Below, in pieces: positions 1 through 9,607 of a stretch of 64,000 nucleotides of DNA (position 1 is the stretch's first letter; the number at the start of each line of letters is the position of its first letter). Made by a program: the position numbers and the translations under genes. The notes beneath the pieces were generated by a model. The model was given only the letters and a program-made list of their open reading frames with translations. It did not search any database and had not been told where the DNA came from. The DNA lies in the NCBI RefSeq assembly GCF_003344045.1, contig NZ_QFWX01000005.1:354528-418527 (forward strand), written 5' to 3'. The stretch comes from Marinobacter vulgaris. Lineage in GTDB: Bacteria; Pseudomonadota; Gammaproteobacteria; Pseudomonadales; Oleiphilaceae.

Positions 1-1359
1 ATGATCGGCGCGGTTCTCAACACACTGAACGTGCGCCTGGACGCCGAAGCCATTGCCTTCATGCTGGAGCATGGGGAAGCCAAAGTCATCGTGGCGGACC
101 GGGAATTTGGCGATGTGGTCCGCGATGCCGTCAGCCGTCTGGACGAAAAGCCCCTGGTGATTGATGTGGACGACCCGGAGTACGGTGAAGGCACCCAAGT
201 GAGTGAGCTGGATTACGAGGCCTTCCTGCAGGAGGGTGACCCGCAGTTCCAGTGGAGCCTGCCGGGCAGCGAGTGGGATGCCATTTCCCTGAACTATACC
301 TCCGGCACTACCGGCAACCCGAAAGGCGTTGTCTATCACCACCGCGGTGCCTACATGAACAGCATGGGCAACCAGGCGGTGTGGTCCATGGGGCAGCATC
401 CGGTCTATCTGTGGACCCTGCCCATGTTCCACTGTAACGGCTGGTGTTTCCCCTGGACGGTCACCGCTCTGGCAGGCACTCACGTGTGCCTGCGCCGGGT
501 GGACCCTGAGAAAATTCTGCAGTTGATCCGCGATCACCAGGTAACCCACATGTGTGGTGCCCCTATTGTTCTCAACGCGCTGCTGAACGTGCCAGAAGCC
601 GCCAAGGCCGGCATTGACCACGAAGTGAAATCCATGACCGCCGGCGCCGCGCCCCCCGCCCAGGTCATTGGCGCTATTGAGGAGATGGGCATTGCCGTCA
701 CTCACGTTTACGGCCTGACAGAAGTGTACGGCCCGGTTACCGTGTGTGCCTGGAAGTCCGAATGGGACGAAAAAACCCTGGATGAGCGGGCTACCCTCAA
801 GGCTCGCCAGGGCGTTCGTTATCCGACCCTTGCCGGCACCATGGTTGGCGACCCCAATACCATGGCGCCGGTTCCCAAAGACGGTAAGACCATTGGCGAG
901 ATATTCCTGCGTGGCAATACCGTGATGAAAGGCTACCTGAAGAATCCCCGGGCCACCGAGGAAGCCTTCCGCGGCGGCTGGTTCCATACCGGGGACCTGG
1001 CCGTCTGGCACGAGGACGGCTACCTGGAAATCAAGGATCGCCTGAAAGACATCATCATCTCCGGTGGCGAGAATATCTCTACCATCGAGGTGGAGGATAC
1101 TCTCTATCGTCATCCGGCCGTACTCGAAGCAGCCGTGGTTGCGCGACCGGACGATAAATGGGGCGAAACTCCCTGCGCATTCATCACCCTCAAGCCGGAA
1201 GCCGGCGATGTGAGTGAAGAGGACCTGATCGGCTTCTGCCGCGAGCGTCTGGCCCGCTTCAAGGTGCCCAAAACCATCGTGTTCACGGAGCTGCCAAAAA
1301 CCTCTACCGGCAAGATCCAGAAATTCGTGCTGCGTGACCAGGCGAAAGAACTCGGCTAA
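1..1359 (+). CDS. Acyl-CoA synthetase (AMP-binding), 5' end outside window
   Basis: Activates a carboxylic acid to its CoA thioester through an acyl-adenylate, in the cytoplasm. The 452 visible residues carry the P-loop-like adenylation motif YTSGTTGNPKGV at about 99-110, a core with MFHCNGWCFPW, the GYLKNPRATEEAFRGGWFHTGDLA stretch, the hinge region ending SGGENIS (about 355), and the C-terminal catalytic Lys in STGKIQK. The family usually has about 540 residues, so roughly 90 N-terminal residues lie before base 1; the ATG at base 1 is probably internal. The FHCNGW signature resembles medium-chain and 3-methylmercaptopropionate (DmdB-like) CoA ligases, but I cannot fix the substrate. A permease gene follows after 50 bp on the same strand. 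Confidence 0.93.
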   Translation: MIGAVLNTLNVRLDAEAIAFMLEHGEAKVIVADREFGDVVRDAVSRLDEKPLVIDVDDPEYGEGTQVSELDYEAFLQEGDPQFQWSLPGSEWDAISLNYTSGTTGNPKGVVYHHRGAYMNSMGNQAVWSMGQHPVYLWTLPMFHCNGWCFPWTVTALAGTHVCLRRVDPEKILQLIRDHQVTHMCGAPIVLNALLNVPEAAKAGIDHEVKSMTAGAAPPAQVIGAIEEMGIAVTHVYGLTEVYGPVTVCAWKSEWDEKTLDERATLKARQGVRYPTLAGTMVGDPNTMAPVPKDGKTIGEIFLRGNTVMKGYLKNPRATEEAFRGGWFHTGDLAVWHEDGYLEIKDRLKDIIISGGENISTIEVEDTLYRHPAVLEAAVVARPDDKWGETPCAFITLKPEAGDVSEEDLIGFCRERLARFKVPKTIVFTELPKTSTGKIQKFVLRDQAKELG

Positions 1360-1409
1360 CACCAAAAACAACAGGCGGCGCGAACCACCTCGCGCCAGGA
1401 GACTTTGTT

Positions 1410-2786
1410 ATGCAAATGTACCATCGCAAGAACGGGGAAGAGCAGCCGTACTGGCCCGCTGGCCCTTTCAAGATCCGTTTGCCGTTTGTCCACTACCGCT
1501 GGGAATTTGCGGAAATGGTGCAGGGGCTGATCATGTTCGTGGTCAGCCTGGCGATGATTCCGCTGCTGGAAACCTATCTCGGCGTGCCTTACGACGTCGC
1601 ACTCGCTTACGTTGTGATCTGCGGCGTTGGCTTTATGTTGCCGGCACTGTTGGGTGTTCCGCTGGTGCCGGGCTGGATCACCCCGGGCATACCCGTGGTG
1701 TTGCTGTTCCTGGGAGACTACGAGCCCGGACCCGAGGCCATTCAGGCGTTGTTCGCGCTGCAGTTCCTGGTATTTGTCATCTTCCTGGTGCTGGGCATAA
1801 CCCGCCTGGGTAGTAAGCTGGTAGAGCTGATTCCCCGGTCCATGAAAGGCGGCATAATCATCGGTGCCGGCATTGCGGCCCTGATGGGGGAAATCGAGGC
1901 TGGCGGCCGGCTGGCGGAAACGCCGATTTCCCTGATTGTCGGGGGTCTGGTTTGTCTTTACCTGATGTTCTCCGTGTCTTTCAAGGGGTTTGTGGACACC
2001 AACAGTATCGCCCGCAAGATCGCCAACTACGGCATGGTGCCGGGTATGGTGGTTGCTATTGCTGTGGGCTTTGCCACCGGTGAATACGCGGTTCCCGATG
2101 TCGAGTGGGGCATTACCAAGCCGGCATTTGACGAGCTGTGGAACTACCTGCCGTTCTCGGTTGGTTTCCCGGATGCCAATGTGTTCCTTTATGCCATCCC
2201 GACCGCGGTGATCGCCTACGTGATCGCCTTCGGCGATATCGTTGTGGGCCAGTCGCTGATGAGCCGCGTGGACCATTTACGCAAAGACGAAGACATCGAC
2301 AACAGCATTGACCGTGTGCACCTGGTAACCGCTATTCGTAACGGTGGCCATGCGTTCTTCGCCCCCTATCCCGGCCTGGCAGGCCCGATCTGGACGGCGG
2401 TAACCGCCACCATGGCAGAGCGCTACAAGTACGGCCGCAACGCCATGGAGTCTATCTACAGTGGTGGCGGTACCTTCTGGATCACCGGTTTCATTGCCGT
2501 ATTCATGCTGCCGCTAGTGAGCTTTTTCCAGCCGGTGCTGCCGATTGCACTGTCACTGACCCTTCTGCTGACCGGTTACATCTGCCTGATGGTGGGTCTT
2601 GAGCAACTGGAGAACAATACCGAGCGTGGCATTGCCGGCACCATGGGTGTGGTGCTGGCAGTTTATGGCGCGGGCTGGGGCCTGGCCACCGGTGCGGTAC
2701 TGTATTTCCTGATTGAACGCACCAAACTCATTGGATTTACCGCCGACCCGGAAGCCCCGGGCGTGAAGGCCGCGGAAGAGCACTGA
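1410..2786 (+). CDS. NCS2/SLC23-like membrane permease
   Basis: A 458-residue polytopic inner-membrane protein with about 10-12 hydrophobic segments between residues 30 and 440 and a soluble charged C-terminus. The motifs GGIIIGAGIAALMGEIE (about 147-163) and AFGDIVVGQSLMSR (about 271-284) resemble the xanthine/uracil/ascorbate permease (NCS2) fold, where the acidic residue in the middle helix binds substrate. Start supported by AGGAGA at 1397-1402, 7 nt before the ATG. It lies 50 bp after an acyl-CoA synthetase and is followed by a terminator, so the two may form one transcript; that would hint at an organic-acid substrate, which is only inference. A more distant transporter family of the same fold (SulP-like) cannot be excluded. 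Confidence 0.75.
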   Translation: MQMYHRKNGEEQPYWPAGPFKIRLPFVHYRWEFAEMVQGLIMFVVSLAMIPLLETYLGVPYDVALAYVVICGVGFMLPALLGVPLVPGWITPGIPVVLLFLGDYEPGPEAIQALFALQFLVFVIFLVLGITRLGSKLVELIPRSMKGGIIIGAGIAALMGEIEAGGRLAETPISLIVGGLVCLYLMFSVSFKGFVDTNSIARKIANYGMVPGMVVAIAVGFATGEYAVPDVEWGITKPAFDELWNYLPFSVGFPDANVFLYAIPTAVIAYVIAFGDIVVGQSLMSRVDHLRKDEDIDNSIDRVHLVTAIRNGGHAFFAPYPGLAGPIWTAVTATMAERYKYGRNAMESIYSGGGTFWITGFIAVFMLPLVSFFQPVLPIALSLTLLLTGYICLMVGLEQLENNTERGIAGTMGVVLAVYGAGWGLATGAVLYFLIERTKLIGFTADPEAPGVKAAEEH

Positions 2787-2792
2787 ACGAGG

Positions 2793-2867
2793 GCCTCCGC
2801 TTTCGACGGAGGCTATCAACCCCTGTGTGTCCTTGGAGGTATCGGCTTCGCCATACCTCCTTTTTTT
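2793..2867 (+). terminator. Tandem hairpins ending in intrinsic terminator
   Basis: Two stem-loops follow the permease stop. The first is GCCTCCG/CGGAGGC at 2793-2813. The second is GGAGGTAT...ATACCTCC at 2835-2860, with an inner GGC-TTC-GCC stem, followed by seven T (2861-2867). The second is a clear intrinsic terminator. Both stems contain complementary CCTCC/GGAGG arms, so they could also pair with each other as alternatives. Confidence 0.85.
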
Positions 2868-3031
2868 GTGTCCTGATCAATAAAAACCTCTGCGGACTTG
2901 AGCTGGAGCAAACTGCCCGTCATCAGACTGCTGAAATTACTATGGTGTTGTGCAAGACTGAGCGCTGCCAGGAACAACGACAATAAAGGGGAGTGTCCCG
3001 GCAGGAACAGCTTCCCCAGGTTGGAGGCCCC

Positions 3032-3982
3032 ATGCGTGTCGGTCTAATAGTGGATTCCGCTTGCGATCTGCCCTACGAGTTCAGTCGCAAGCACGATCTG
3101 TTCGTACTGCCCGTGACAGCCGTGATCGATGGCCAGACCTACGTTGATGAGCATGAGCCCGTACGCACCCAGGAGTTCTACCAGAGCGGGCTGTTGCAAA
3201 AAGGCCATCATGCCGAAACCCGGGCATTTTCTCCGCGGCAGATTCATGACTTGTTTATGGAGAAGATTGTCACCCAGTTCGATGTGGCGATCTGCGAGAC
3301 GGTCACCCGCTCACGGAGCCTGATTTTCCAGAACGCCACCGAAGCCATGAACAGTGTAATGGCGCACTACCATGAGGCGCGCAAGGTGGCAGGGCGAGAC
3401 GGCACGTTTTCCATGCGCGTGGTCGACAGCAGACAGATCTTTGCCGGCCAGGGGCTGTTGGCCGCCCACACGCTCAGGCTGATCGGTCAGAAGCTGCCAA
3501 AAAATGTCCTCCGCAATGAAATAGAGAGCTTCACGAACAGCATCTATACCTGTGTGATTCCCAGGGATCTGCATTACATCCGGGAGCGTGCCCGCAAGCG
3601 TGGCGACAAGAGTGTTTCGGCGCTGGTGGCCTTCCTGGGCAGGACCCTGAATATCACTCCGGTGATTTTTGGTCTGGGTGCCGAGGGTCAGCCTGCGGCG
3701 AAAACCCGTAGTTTTGATACGGCCGTGGAAAAGGTGATGAATTACGCCGCTGCCCGGGTGCAGGCGGGGTTGCTTACGCCCTACGTCAGTCTGTCCTGCG
3801 GGCTGACCTGGATTGAAATCGAGGACCTTCCGGGCCTGAATCGCCTGCGGGATGCCTGCGAAAGGAATGGCGTGGATCTGCTGCTGTCCCAGATGGGGAT
3901 TACCAGCAGTATCTATATCGGCCCTGGCAGCCTGTGCCTGGCACTGGCGGCAGAACCTCACGAATTCAATGATTTTCAGTAA
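3032..3982 (+). CDS. DegV family fatty-acid-binding protein
   Basis: DegV/EDD-fold proteins bind a fatty acid and in some bacteria present it to a fatty acid kinase (FakA/FakB). The N-terminus MRVGLIVDSACDLP matches the family's VDSxCDLP opening. Later family features are the central VVDSRQIFAGQGLLA segment (around residue 137) and a C-terminal GPGSLCLAL. A GTG at 2993 would extend it by 13 residues, but the ATG at 3032 has GGAGG at 3023-3027 just upstream and starts exactly at the conserved domain, giving 316 residues. No kinase partner is adjacent. The next gene is an uncharacterised helical protein on the same strand 60 bp on. Confidence 0.85.
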   Translation: MRVGLIVDSACDLPYEFSRKHDLFVLPVTAVIDGQTYVDEHEPVRTQEFYQSGLLQKGHHAETRAFSPRQIHDLFMEKIVTQFDVAICETVTRSRSLIFQNATEAMNSVMAHYHEARKVAGRDGTFSMRVVDSRQIFAGQGLLAAHTLRLIGQKLPKNVLRNEIESFTNSIYTCVIPRDLHYIRERARKRGDKSVSALVAFLGRTLNITPVIFGLGAEGQPAAKTRSFDTAVEKVMNYAAARVQAGLLTPYVSLSCGLTWIEIEDLPGLNRLRDACERNGVDLLLSQMGITSSIYIGPGSLCLALAAEPHEFNDFQ

Positions 3983-4042
3983 TACTCGTCTCATGCAGCC
4001 CGGGGCAGCCCTGCCACTCCCAGACAGTAACGGACCCTGATT

Positions 4043-5077
4043 ATGACCCAAGGCAAAACGGATCTCGCCAATACCCTGCTCGAGCAGCATGTGAAACACG
4101 AACTTGCGTCTCTGAAAGGCGCTAAACTGCGCCGGTTTCTGGCAACCGAGGTGGATGAACTGTTCGATTACGCCGGTAGCATCACACTGAATCGTCTGAT
4201 CTCACCAGAGCAGGTGATGGGGGTGATCCAGCGCATCGTGATCGACATGGAGCTGGCTGCAGGGGTACCAGAAATGGCAGGAGAGATGGCGACGGAAGTA
4301 CTGAATGCCCGGGTCCAGCGAACCTCGCGGCTAAGGGACATCATTACCAGGGAGCAGGTCAGCGGTTTTCTTGAGCAAGCGCTGGAACTCCGGAGGCAGC
4401 GGGAACGGGTGATCAGTAAGATCATGGCGCACCCCGTCTACCAGCAATTGGTTTCGAATCTGGTGTACCAGGGCGTGATGAAATACCTCTACGAGGATAA
4501 TCTGGTCACCAAGAGTGTTCCCGGCGTCGGCTCGATGATGAAATTCGGCAAGCGTATGGCCAACAAAGCGATGCCCGGCCTGGACGAATCCTTCGAACGG
4601 GGGTTCAAGACCTGGCTAGCGGACAGCCTGCCCGGGCTGATTGCTCGCAGCGAACAGTTCCTGCACCGGGCCCTGACGGATGACGAACTGCGCGACAGTG
4701 TGATGGCTGCCTGGGTTGCCGTGGAAGACCGCACAATGGAAGAGCTTCACGAGGGCCTGGGCAACGTGCAACTGCAGGCGTTCTTGGTGCTGGGGTACGA
4801 ATTCTGGTTGCAGTTCCGCAAGACCACGTATTTCGAGGGCTGTGCCAGGGCTGTTGTGGAGCACCTGTTCGCCATGTACGGTGACAGGCCGGTGATAGAG
4901 CTGCTTGGCGAGGTTGGTGTAGACCATGATCTGGTAATGGCAGAAGTGGATGCCCTGGCAGTCCCGGTGATAGACGTGTTGCGGGAGGAGGGGTATCTTG
5001 AAGCCGTGATCCGCCGTCGTCTTGAGCCATTCTACAGGTCCGCGGCGGCGAAAAAGCTTTTGCAGCAGTCGAACTGA
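4043..5077 (+). CDS. Conserved-looking helical protein of unknown function
   Basis: I do not recognise a domain in this 344-residue protein. It reads as almost entirely alpha-helical and soluble, rich in Glu, Leu and Arg, with no signal peptide or clear membrane segment. A glycine- and basic-rich patch, SVPGVGSMMKFGKRMANKAMPGL, lies near residues 154-176, and helices with repeated hydrophobic spacing lie on both sides. The ATG at 4043 has only a weak ribosome-binding site (GGACC). It lies between a degV-family gene and a LysE exporter, all on the plus strand with short gaps (60 and 31 bp), so co-transcription is likely. Coding character is good over the full length. Confidence 0.8.
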   Translation: MTQGKTDLANTLLEQHVKHELASLKGAKLRRFLATEVDELFDYAGSITLNRLISPEQVMGVIQRIVIDMELAAGVPEMAGEMATEVLNARVQRTSRLRDIITREQVSGFLEQALELRRQRERVISKIMAHPVYQQLVSNLVYQGVMKYLYEDNLVTKSVPGVGSMMKFGKRMANKAMPGLDESFERGFKTWLADSLPGLIARSEQFLHRALTDDELRDSVMAAWVAVEDRTMEELHEGLGNVQLQAFLVLGYEFWLQFRKTTYFEGCARAVVEHLFAMYGDRPVIELLGEVGVDHDLVMAEVDALAVPVIDVLREEGYLEAVIRRRLEPFYRSAAAKKLLQQSN

Positions 5078-5108
5078 ATACGCCTGCTGTCATTGGGGAT
5101 GTTTAGAC

Positions 5109-5774
5109 GTGTGGATACCAACCGATCTGTTCTGGGCCTATCTGGTGGCCATTTCACTGCTGACGGTAACACCGGGAGTGGATACCTTGCTGGTGATGCG
5201 GAATGCCGGGCGGGGTGGATTGCAGAGTGGCCTGCGGGACGGTTGCGTAACCAGCATTGGTATCTGTTGCGGGCTGTTTATTCATGCCGCCCTGTCGGCC
5301 CTTGGCATTTCAGTATTGCTGGTCGAGACCGCCTGGGCATTTACGGTGCTCAAATGGGCCGGTGCCTGTTATCTGATCTGGCTGGGGCTGAGCTCATTGC
5401 GACAGGCCATTAAGCGGGCGCCAGATACGGGCGCAGAGCCGCAGCCTACTGATTCCTTGCAGCCCCTTGTGAAGCCAGTGTCAGCCAGGATGGCGTTTCG
5501 TGAGGGCCTGTTGTCCAACGTGCTGAACCCCAAAACCGCACTGTTCTATATGGCGTTATTGCCGCAGTTTATCGATCCCGCCGGGAACGCCTTTCAGCAG
5601 TCACTGTTCCTTGCAGCGGTTCACTTCGTATTGGCTATGGTATGGCAATGTGGGTTGGCGTTGCTGGTGGTCAAATCCCGCCGGCTTGGGGTGGGTCAGG
5701 GCATCAAACGTTCGCTTAACGCCCTGACCGGCGGCTTTTTCGTTGCTATAGGGGCAAAGCTGGCCGCCCAGTGA
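5109..5774 (+). CDS. LysE/RhtB family amino acid exporter
   Basis: A 221-residue inner-membrane exporter of the LysE/RhtB family, which expels amino acids or related small molecules. Visible features are the N-terminal helix ending LLTVTPGVDTLLVMRNAGRGG (the family's TPGP-type motif), six hydrophobic segments, and the NVLNPKTALFYMALLPQFID segment near residues 137-156. The longer open frame from 5022 would overlap the previous gene. The GTG at 5109, with GGGG at 5095-5098, gives the normal family length. Substrate cannot be told from sequence. It is convergent with fdxA, whose stop is 9 bp away. Confidence 0.87.
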   Translation: MWIPTDLFWAYLVAISLLTVTPGVDTLLVMRNAGRGGLQSGLRDGCVTSIGICCGLFIHAALSALGISVLLVETAWAFTVLKWAGACYLIWLGLSSLRQAIKRAPDTGAEPQPTDSLQPLVKPVSARMAFREGLLSNVLNPKTALFYMALLPQFIDPAGNAFQQSLFLAAVHFVLAMVWQCGLALLVVKSRRLGVGQGIKRSLNALTGGFFVAIGAKLAAQ

Positions 5775-5783
5775 GTGCAGCCG

Positions 5784-6107
5784 TTATTTTTCCAGGTACT
5801 GCAGCTTGTCCGGCTTGCCGTCCCACTCTTCGGCATCCGGCAGCGGATCTTTCTTCTCGGTGATGTTTGGCCACTTGCCCGCGAGATCGGCGTTGAGCTC
5901 AACGAACTGGACCTGATCTGCGGGCAGCTCGTCTTCCGAGAAGATGGCCTCGGCCGGACACTCCGGTTCGCACAGGGCGCAGTCAATGCACTCGTCCGGA
6001 TCAATCACCAGAAAATTCGGGCCTTCGTAGAAGCAGTCAACGGGGCACACTTCCACGCAGTCCGTGTATTTGCACTTGATGCAGTTATCGGTAACGACAA
6101 ACGTCAT
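5784..6107 (-). CDS. fdxA: Seven-iron ferredoxin FdxA
   Basis: A 107-residue electron carrier of the Azotobacter FdI type. Cysteines 9, 12, 17, 21 and 25 near the N-terminus and the C40-x2-C43-x2-C46-x3-C50 set fit a [3Fe-4S] plus [4Fe-4S] protein. The C-terminal extension (residues 58-107, [17 protein letters not shown]) is typical of this family rather than of short 2x[4Fe-4S] ferredoxins. The start is taken at the ATG for MTFVVTDNC, where the family begins. It lies downstream of mutS on the same strand, as in Pseudomonas. Confidence 0.96.
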   Translation of the reverse strand: MTFVVTDNCIKCKYTDCVEVCPVDCFYEGPNFLVIDPDECIDCALCEPECPAEAIFSEDELPADQVQFVELNADLAGKWPNITEKKDPLPDAEEWDGKPDKLQYLEK

Positions 6108-6244
6108 AGTCAGATTCCTGGTCCGGTAGTCAATCTCATCAGTGTAATAATAATTGCGCGATATTGTATTGAGCGGCCTGTCCACTCGCAAGCGCCAAGG
6201 CGTACTATCGTTATTACCTGGGTCAAGTTGGTGCCATTTTCCAG

Positions 6245-8878
6245 TTATTTCTTCAGCAGTTCTTTCAGCTCATAAAGACGATTCAACGCATCACGGGGCG
6301 TCAGCCCGTCAACGTCCAGTTCTGCCAGAGTCTCCTCCACCCTGCTGGGTTCGAGGCTGGCGAACATGTCCCCCTGCATGACCGGCTCACTGACCCGGGC
6401 TCGGCGTTTGCTTTTTCCATTCTCGGCTGGAGAAGTTGCGGCTGGAGCCGGCCCGGGGCTCGCCGAGGCGGCACTGCCTTCCAGGTGGGACAGTTGTTCC
6501 CGCGCGTTACGGATAACGTCCTGGGGTACACCCGCCAGTTTGGCGACCTGCAGACCGTAGCTTTGGCTGGCGGGGCCATCGTGAACATTGTGCAGGAATA
6601 CGATGGTGTCGTCGTGCTCTGTTGCCGTCAGATGAACGTTGACCGCGTGCTCCAGTTCGTCGGCCAGTTGCGTGAGCTCGAAATAGTGGGTCGCAAACAG
6701 CGTATAACAGCGAATGTGCTTCGCCAGATGCTCGGCAGTAGCCCAGGCCAGGGAGAGTCCGTCGAAAGTGCTGGTGCCACGCCCCACCTCATCCATCAAC
6801 ACCAGGCTGTACTCGGTGGCGTTATGGAGGATGTTGGCGGTTTCGGTCATCTCCACCATGAACGTTGAGCGCCCGCCGGCGATGTCATCGGATGAGCCCA
6901 TCCGGGTGAAGATGCGGTCCACCGGACCGATAACTACGCGGTTGGCGGGTACGAAGCTGCCGGTGTAGGCCAGCAGGGCGATCAGTGCCGCCTGGCGCAT
7001 GTAGGTGGACTTGCCGCCCATATTCGGGCCGGTGATCACCAGCATGCGCCGCTGCCGGTCCATCAGCAGATCGTTGGGCACATAGGGATCGCTCAGTAAT
7101 TGCTCGACCACCGGATGGCGGCCCTCCTCGATGTCGAAGCCGGGATTTTCGCTGAATTCCGGCGCGCTGAAGCGCAGACTGGTAGCCCGTTCGGCAAAGT
7201 TACTGAGCACGTCCAGCTCAGCCAGGGCCTGGGCGGCATCCTGCAGGGGCGCCAGTTCCGCGGCGACGGCCTCCAGCACCTCGTCGTACAGGGCTTTCTC
7301 CCGCGCCAGCGAGCGGCTTCTCGCGCTGAGGGCCTTGTCCTCGAACTCTTTGAGTTCCGGGGTGATGAAGCGCTCGGCGTTTTTCAGGGTCTGGCGGCGG
7401 ATGTAGTCCACGGGCGCCTGACCGGATTGGGCGCGGGTGATTTCAATGTAATAACCGTGCACCCGGTTGTAGCCCACTTTCAGTGTGCTGATGCCGGTGC
7501 GTTCCCGCTCCCGGGTCTCCACATCCAGCAGGAACTGGCCGGCGTTTTCACTGATGTTGCGCAGCTCGTCCAGCTCTTCATCAAAGTCTTCCCGTATTAC
7601 TCCGCCGTCGCGAATCACCACCGGGGGATTGTCGATGATGGCCCGCTCCAGCAGATCCGCCAGCTCGGGGTATTCGTTGATCGTGGTCGCCAGCTTGACG
7701 ATATGGTGGGAGTTCACCGGCTTGAGAGCCTGCTGAAGGTCCGGAAGCGCCTGGAACGCATCCCGTAATCGCGCCAGATCCCTGGGGCGGGCGGAGCGCA
7801 GTGCCACCCGCGCGAGCACCCGCTCGATATCGCCAATGGTTTTGAGCAGGTCGTGGACCGGCTCGTAGTGAAATCCGTCCAGCAACGCGGCGACCGCCTG
7901 CTGGCGTTGTCCCACCACGGTAACGTCCCGCAGTGGCCGGTTCAGCCAACGCCGCAGCTGACGGCCACCCATGGACGTGGCCGTGCGGTCCATTACCCAG
8001 GCCAGGGTGTGTTGGCTGCCACCCATCAGGTTGGTGTCGATTTCCAGGTTGCGGCGGCTGGTGGCATCCAGGATGACCGCCTCTTCCCGGCGCTCGCGGC
8101 TGAGCTTGCGAATGTGGGGCAGGGCAGTGCGCTGGGTTTCCTTGGCGTATTGCAGCAGGCAACCGGCAGCGCAGATTGCCAGGGTGAGGTCGTCACACCC
8201 GAAGCCGGTCAGATCTCGCACCTGTAATTGCTGGGTGAGCACGCGCCGGGCAGTATCAGACTCAAACAGCCAGGGGCCCTGGCGGCGGATGCCCGTGTAA
8301 CCCTCAAGTACATCCTGGTACGGGAAGTCTTCGCTGACGAGGATTTCCGCTGGTCGCAGGCGCTGAAGCTCGCCTTGCAGGCTCTCCAGATCATCCAGCT
8401 CGGATACGGTAAAGCGCCCGCTGGAAATATCCAGGGAAGCGAAACCGAACTGCTGCCGTTGGCTGTAGATCGCAACCAGCAGATTATCCCGCCGGTCCTC
8501 AAGGAAGGCATCATCGCTCAACGTGCCTGGCGTCACGATGCGAACAACCTGGCGGTCGACCGGTCCCTTGCTCGTGGCCGGGTCGCCGATCTGTTCGCAG
8601 ATGGCGATGGATTGACCAGCCCGCACCAGACGTGCAATGTAACCTTCAGCGGAATGGTACGGAATGCCGGCCATGGGAATCGGGCTGCCGCCGGACTGCC
8701 CGCGGGCTGTGAGGGTAATGTCCATCAGCTCGGCGGCCTTGCGGGCGTCCTCGTAGAACAGCTCGTAGAAGTCCCCCATGCGGTAGAACACCAGCTCGTC
8801 GGGATGTTCGCCCTTGATCTTGAGGTATTGCCTCATCATCGGCGTGTGCTGGGACAGATCGGTCTGGGCTGCTGACAT
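6245..8878 (-). CDS. mutS: DNA mismatch repair protein MutS
   Basis: Recognises base mismatches and small loops and, with MutL, starts methyl-independent or strand-directed repair. The 877-residue product contains the mismatch-contacting GDFYELF motif near residue 38, connector and lever domains, Walker [10 protein letters not shown] (about 613-622), Walker [13 protein letters not shown], and the ATHYFELT signature, followed by a low-complexity Ala/Pro linker and a C-terminal helix-rich tail. The chosen start gives [15 protein letters not shown], which lines up with family N-termini; an in-frame ATG at 8896 would add six residues and neither has a strong ribosome-binding site. Divergent from pncC/cinA and upstream of fdxA. 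Confidence 0.97.
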   Translation of the reverse strand: MSAAQTDLSQHTPMMRQYLKIKGEHPDELVFYRMGDFYELFYEDARKAAELMDITLTARGQSGGSPIPMAGIPYHSAEGYIARLVRAGQSIAICEQIGDPATSKGPVDRQVVRIVTPGTLSDDAFLEDRRDNLLVAIYSQRQQFGFASLDISSGRFTVSELDDLESLQGELQRLRPAEILVSEDFPYQDVLEGYTGIRRQGPWLFESDTARRVLTQQLQVRDLTGFGCDDLTLAICAAGCLLQYAKETQRTALPHIRKLSRERREEAVILDATSRRNLEIDTNLMGGSQHTLAWVMDRTATSMGGRQLRRWLNRPLRDVTVVGQRQQAVAALLDGFHYEPVHDLLKTIGDIERVLARVALRSARPRDLARLRDAFQALPDLQQALKPVNSHHIVKLATTINEYPELADLLERAIIDNPPVVIRDGGVIREDFDEELDELRNISENAGQFLLDVETRERERTGISTLKVGYNRVHGYYIEITRAQSGQAPVDYIRRQTLKNAERFITPELKEFEDKALSARSRSLAREKALYDEVLEAVAAELAPLQDAAQALAELDVLSNFAERATSLRFSAPEFSENPGFDIEEGRHPVVEQLLSDPYVPNDLLMDRQRRMLVITGPNMGGKSTYMRQAALIALLAYTGSFVPANRVVIGPVDRIFTRMGSSDDIAGGRSTFMVEMTETANILHNATEYSLVLMDEVGRGTSTFDGLSLAWATAEHLAKHIRCYTLFATHYFELTQLADELEHAVNVHLTATEHDDTIVFLHNVHDGPASQSYGLQVAKLAGVPQDVIRNAREQLSHLEGSAASASPGPAPAATSPAENGKSKRRARVSEPVMQGDMFASLEPSRVEETLAELDVDGLTPRDALNRLYELKELLKK

Positions 8879-8960
8879 GAACGGGTCCGGATCCATTGGC
8901 TTTATAAGAAGGCAGGGATTGTAAGAAAATAACCGCCATGATGAAACGAAGGAGATCATT

Positions 8961-9461
8961 ATGCCACTGACCGACGAAGCATTGACGGAAGCGGGTGAGC
9001 AGCTGGCTGAAGTGCTTGAGCGGCGACAGCTTACCATCGCCACCGCCGAAAGCTGCACCGGCGGCTGGGTTGCCAAGGTATTGACCGACCGTGCAGGCTC
9101 CTCTGCCTATGTGCTGGCCGGGCTGGTTACCTACAGCAATGGCGCCAAAACCCAACTGCTTGGGGTCACCGAGAAATCCCTGAACGAATATGGTGCTGTC
9201 AGCGAACCGGTAGTGCGGGAAATGGTTGCAGGTGCGCTGGCGGCCACGGGCGCCAGCGTTGCGGTGGCTATCAGCGGTGTTGCCGGCCCCGGGGGCGGCA
9301 GCGAAGACAAACCGGTGGGTACGGTGTGGTTTGCCTGGGGCAGCGCACCGGGGGACATCGAAGCGGTGGTTGAAACCTTTCCCGGCGATCGTGATCAGGT
9401 ACGGCGCCAGGCTGTATTTTATGTATTACAGGGAGTTAGGGGCTTTCTGGAAAACTCCTGA
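8961..9461 (+). CDS. pncC: Nicotinamide-nucleotide amidase (CinA C-terminal type)
   Basis: A 166-residue stand-alone CinA C-terminal domain. This family deamidates NMN to nicotinate mononucleotide, recycling NMN released by NAD-dependent DNA ligase. The family motifs [15 protein letters not shown] (about 22-36), [13 protein letters not shown] and [11 protein letters not shown] are all present. The N-terminal MoCF-like domain of full-length CinA is missing, as is usual for the recA-linked gene in gammaproteobacteria. GGAG sits 8 nt before the ATG. It is 146 bp upstream of recA on the same strand. Confidence 0.92.
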   Translation: MPLTDEALTEAGEQLAEVLERRQLTIATAESCTGGWVAKVLTDRAGSSAYVLAGLVTYSNGAKTQLLGVTEKSLNEYGAVSEPVVREMVAGALAATGASVAVAISGVAGPGGGSEDKPVGTVWFAWGSAPGDIEAVVETFPGDRDQVRRQAVFYVLQGVRGFLENS

Positions 9462-9501
9462 AACCGGGGGGTTGGTCTTGCCCGCGGGTTATGTTTTAAT
9501 A

Positions 9502-9517
9502 CTGTTCAAATATACAG
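9502..9517 (+). promoter_or_regulatory. LexA (SOS) box upstream of recA
   Basis: CTGTTCAAATATACAG matches the LexA operator CTGT-N8-ACAG with an AT-rich centre. It lies 91 bp before the recA start codon, where the SOS box of gammaproteobacterial recA genes is expected. LexA binding here would repress recA until DNA damage. Confidence 0.9.
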
Positions 9518-9607
9518 GAGTTCGGTCTTGCCGGGTTCCGCAGTCCACGATTTCGGCCGTTGGGTTCCCGTCCCGATAACGGCATTGGCGACAGAGGGTT
9601 TGCAACG

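Noticed and set aside
1356..2276. 306-residue open frame on the minus strand
   Set aside because: It lies antisense to the NCS2-like permease; its His/Gln/Asn-rich composition is that of a shadow frame in a GC-rich gene.
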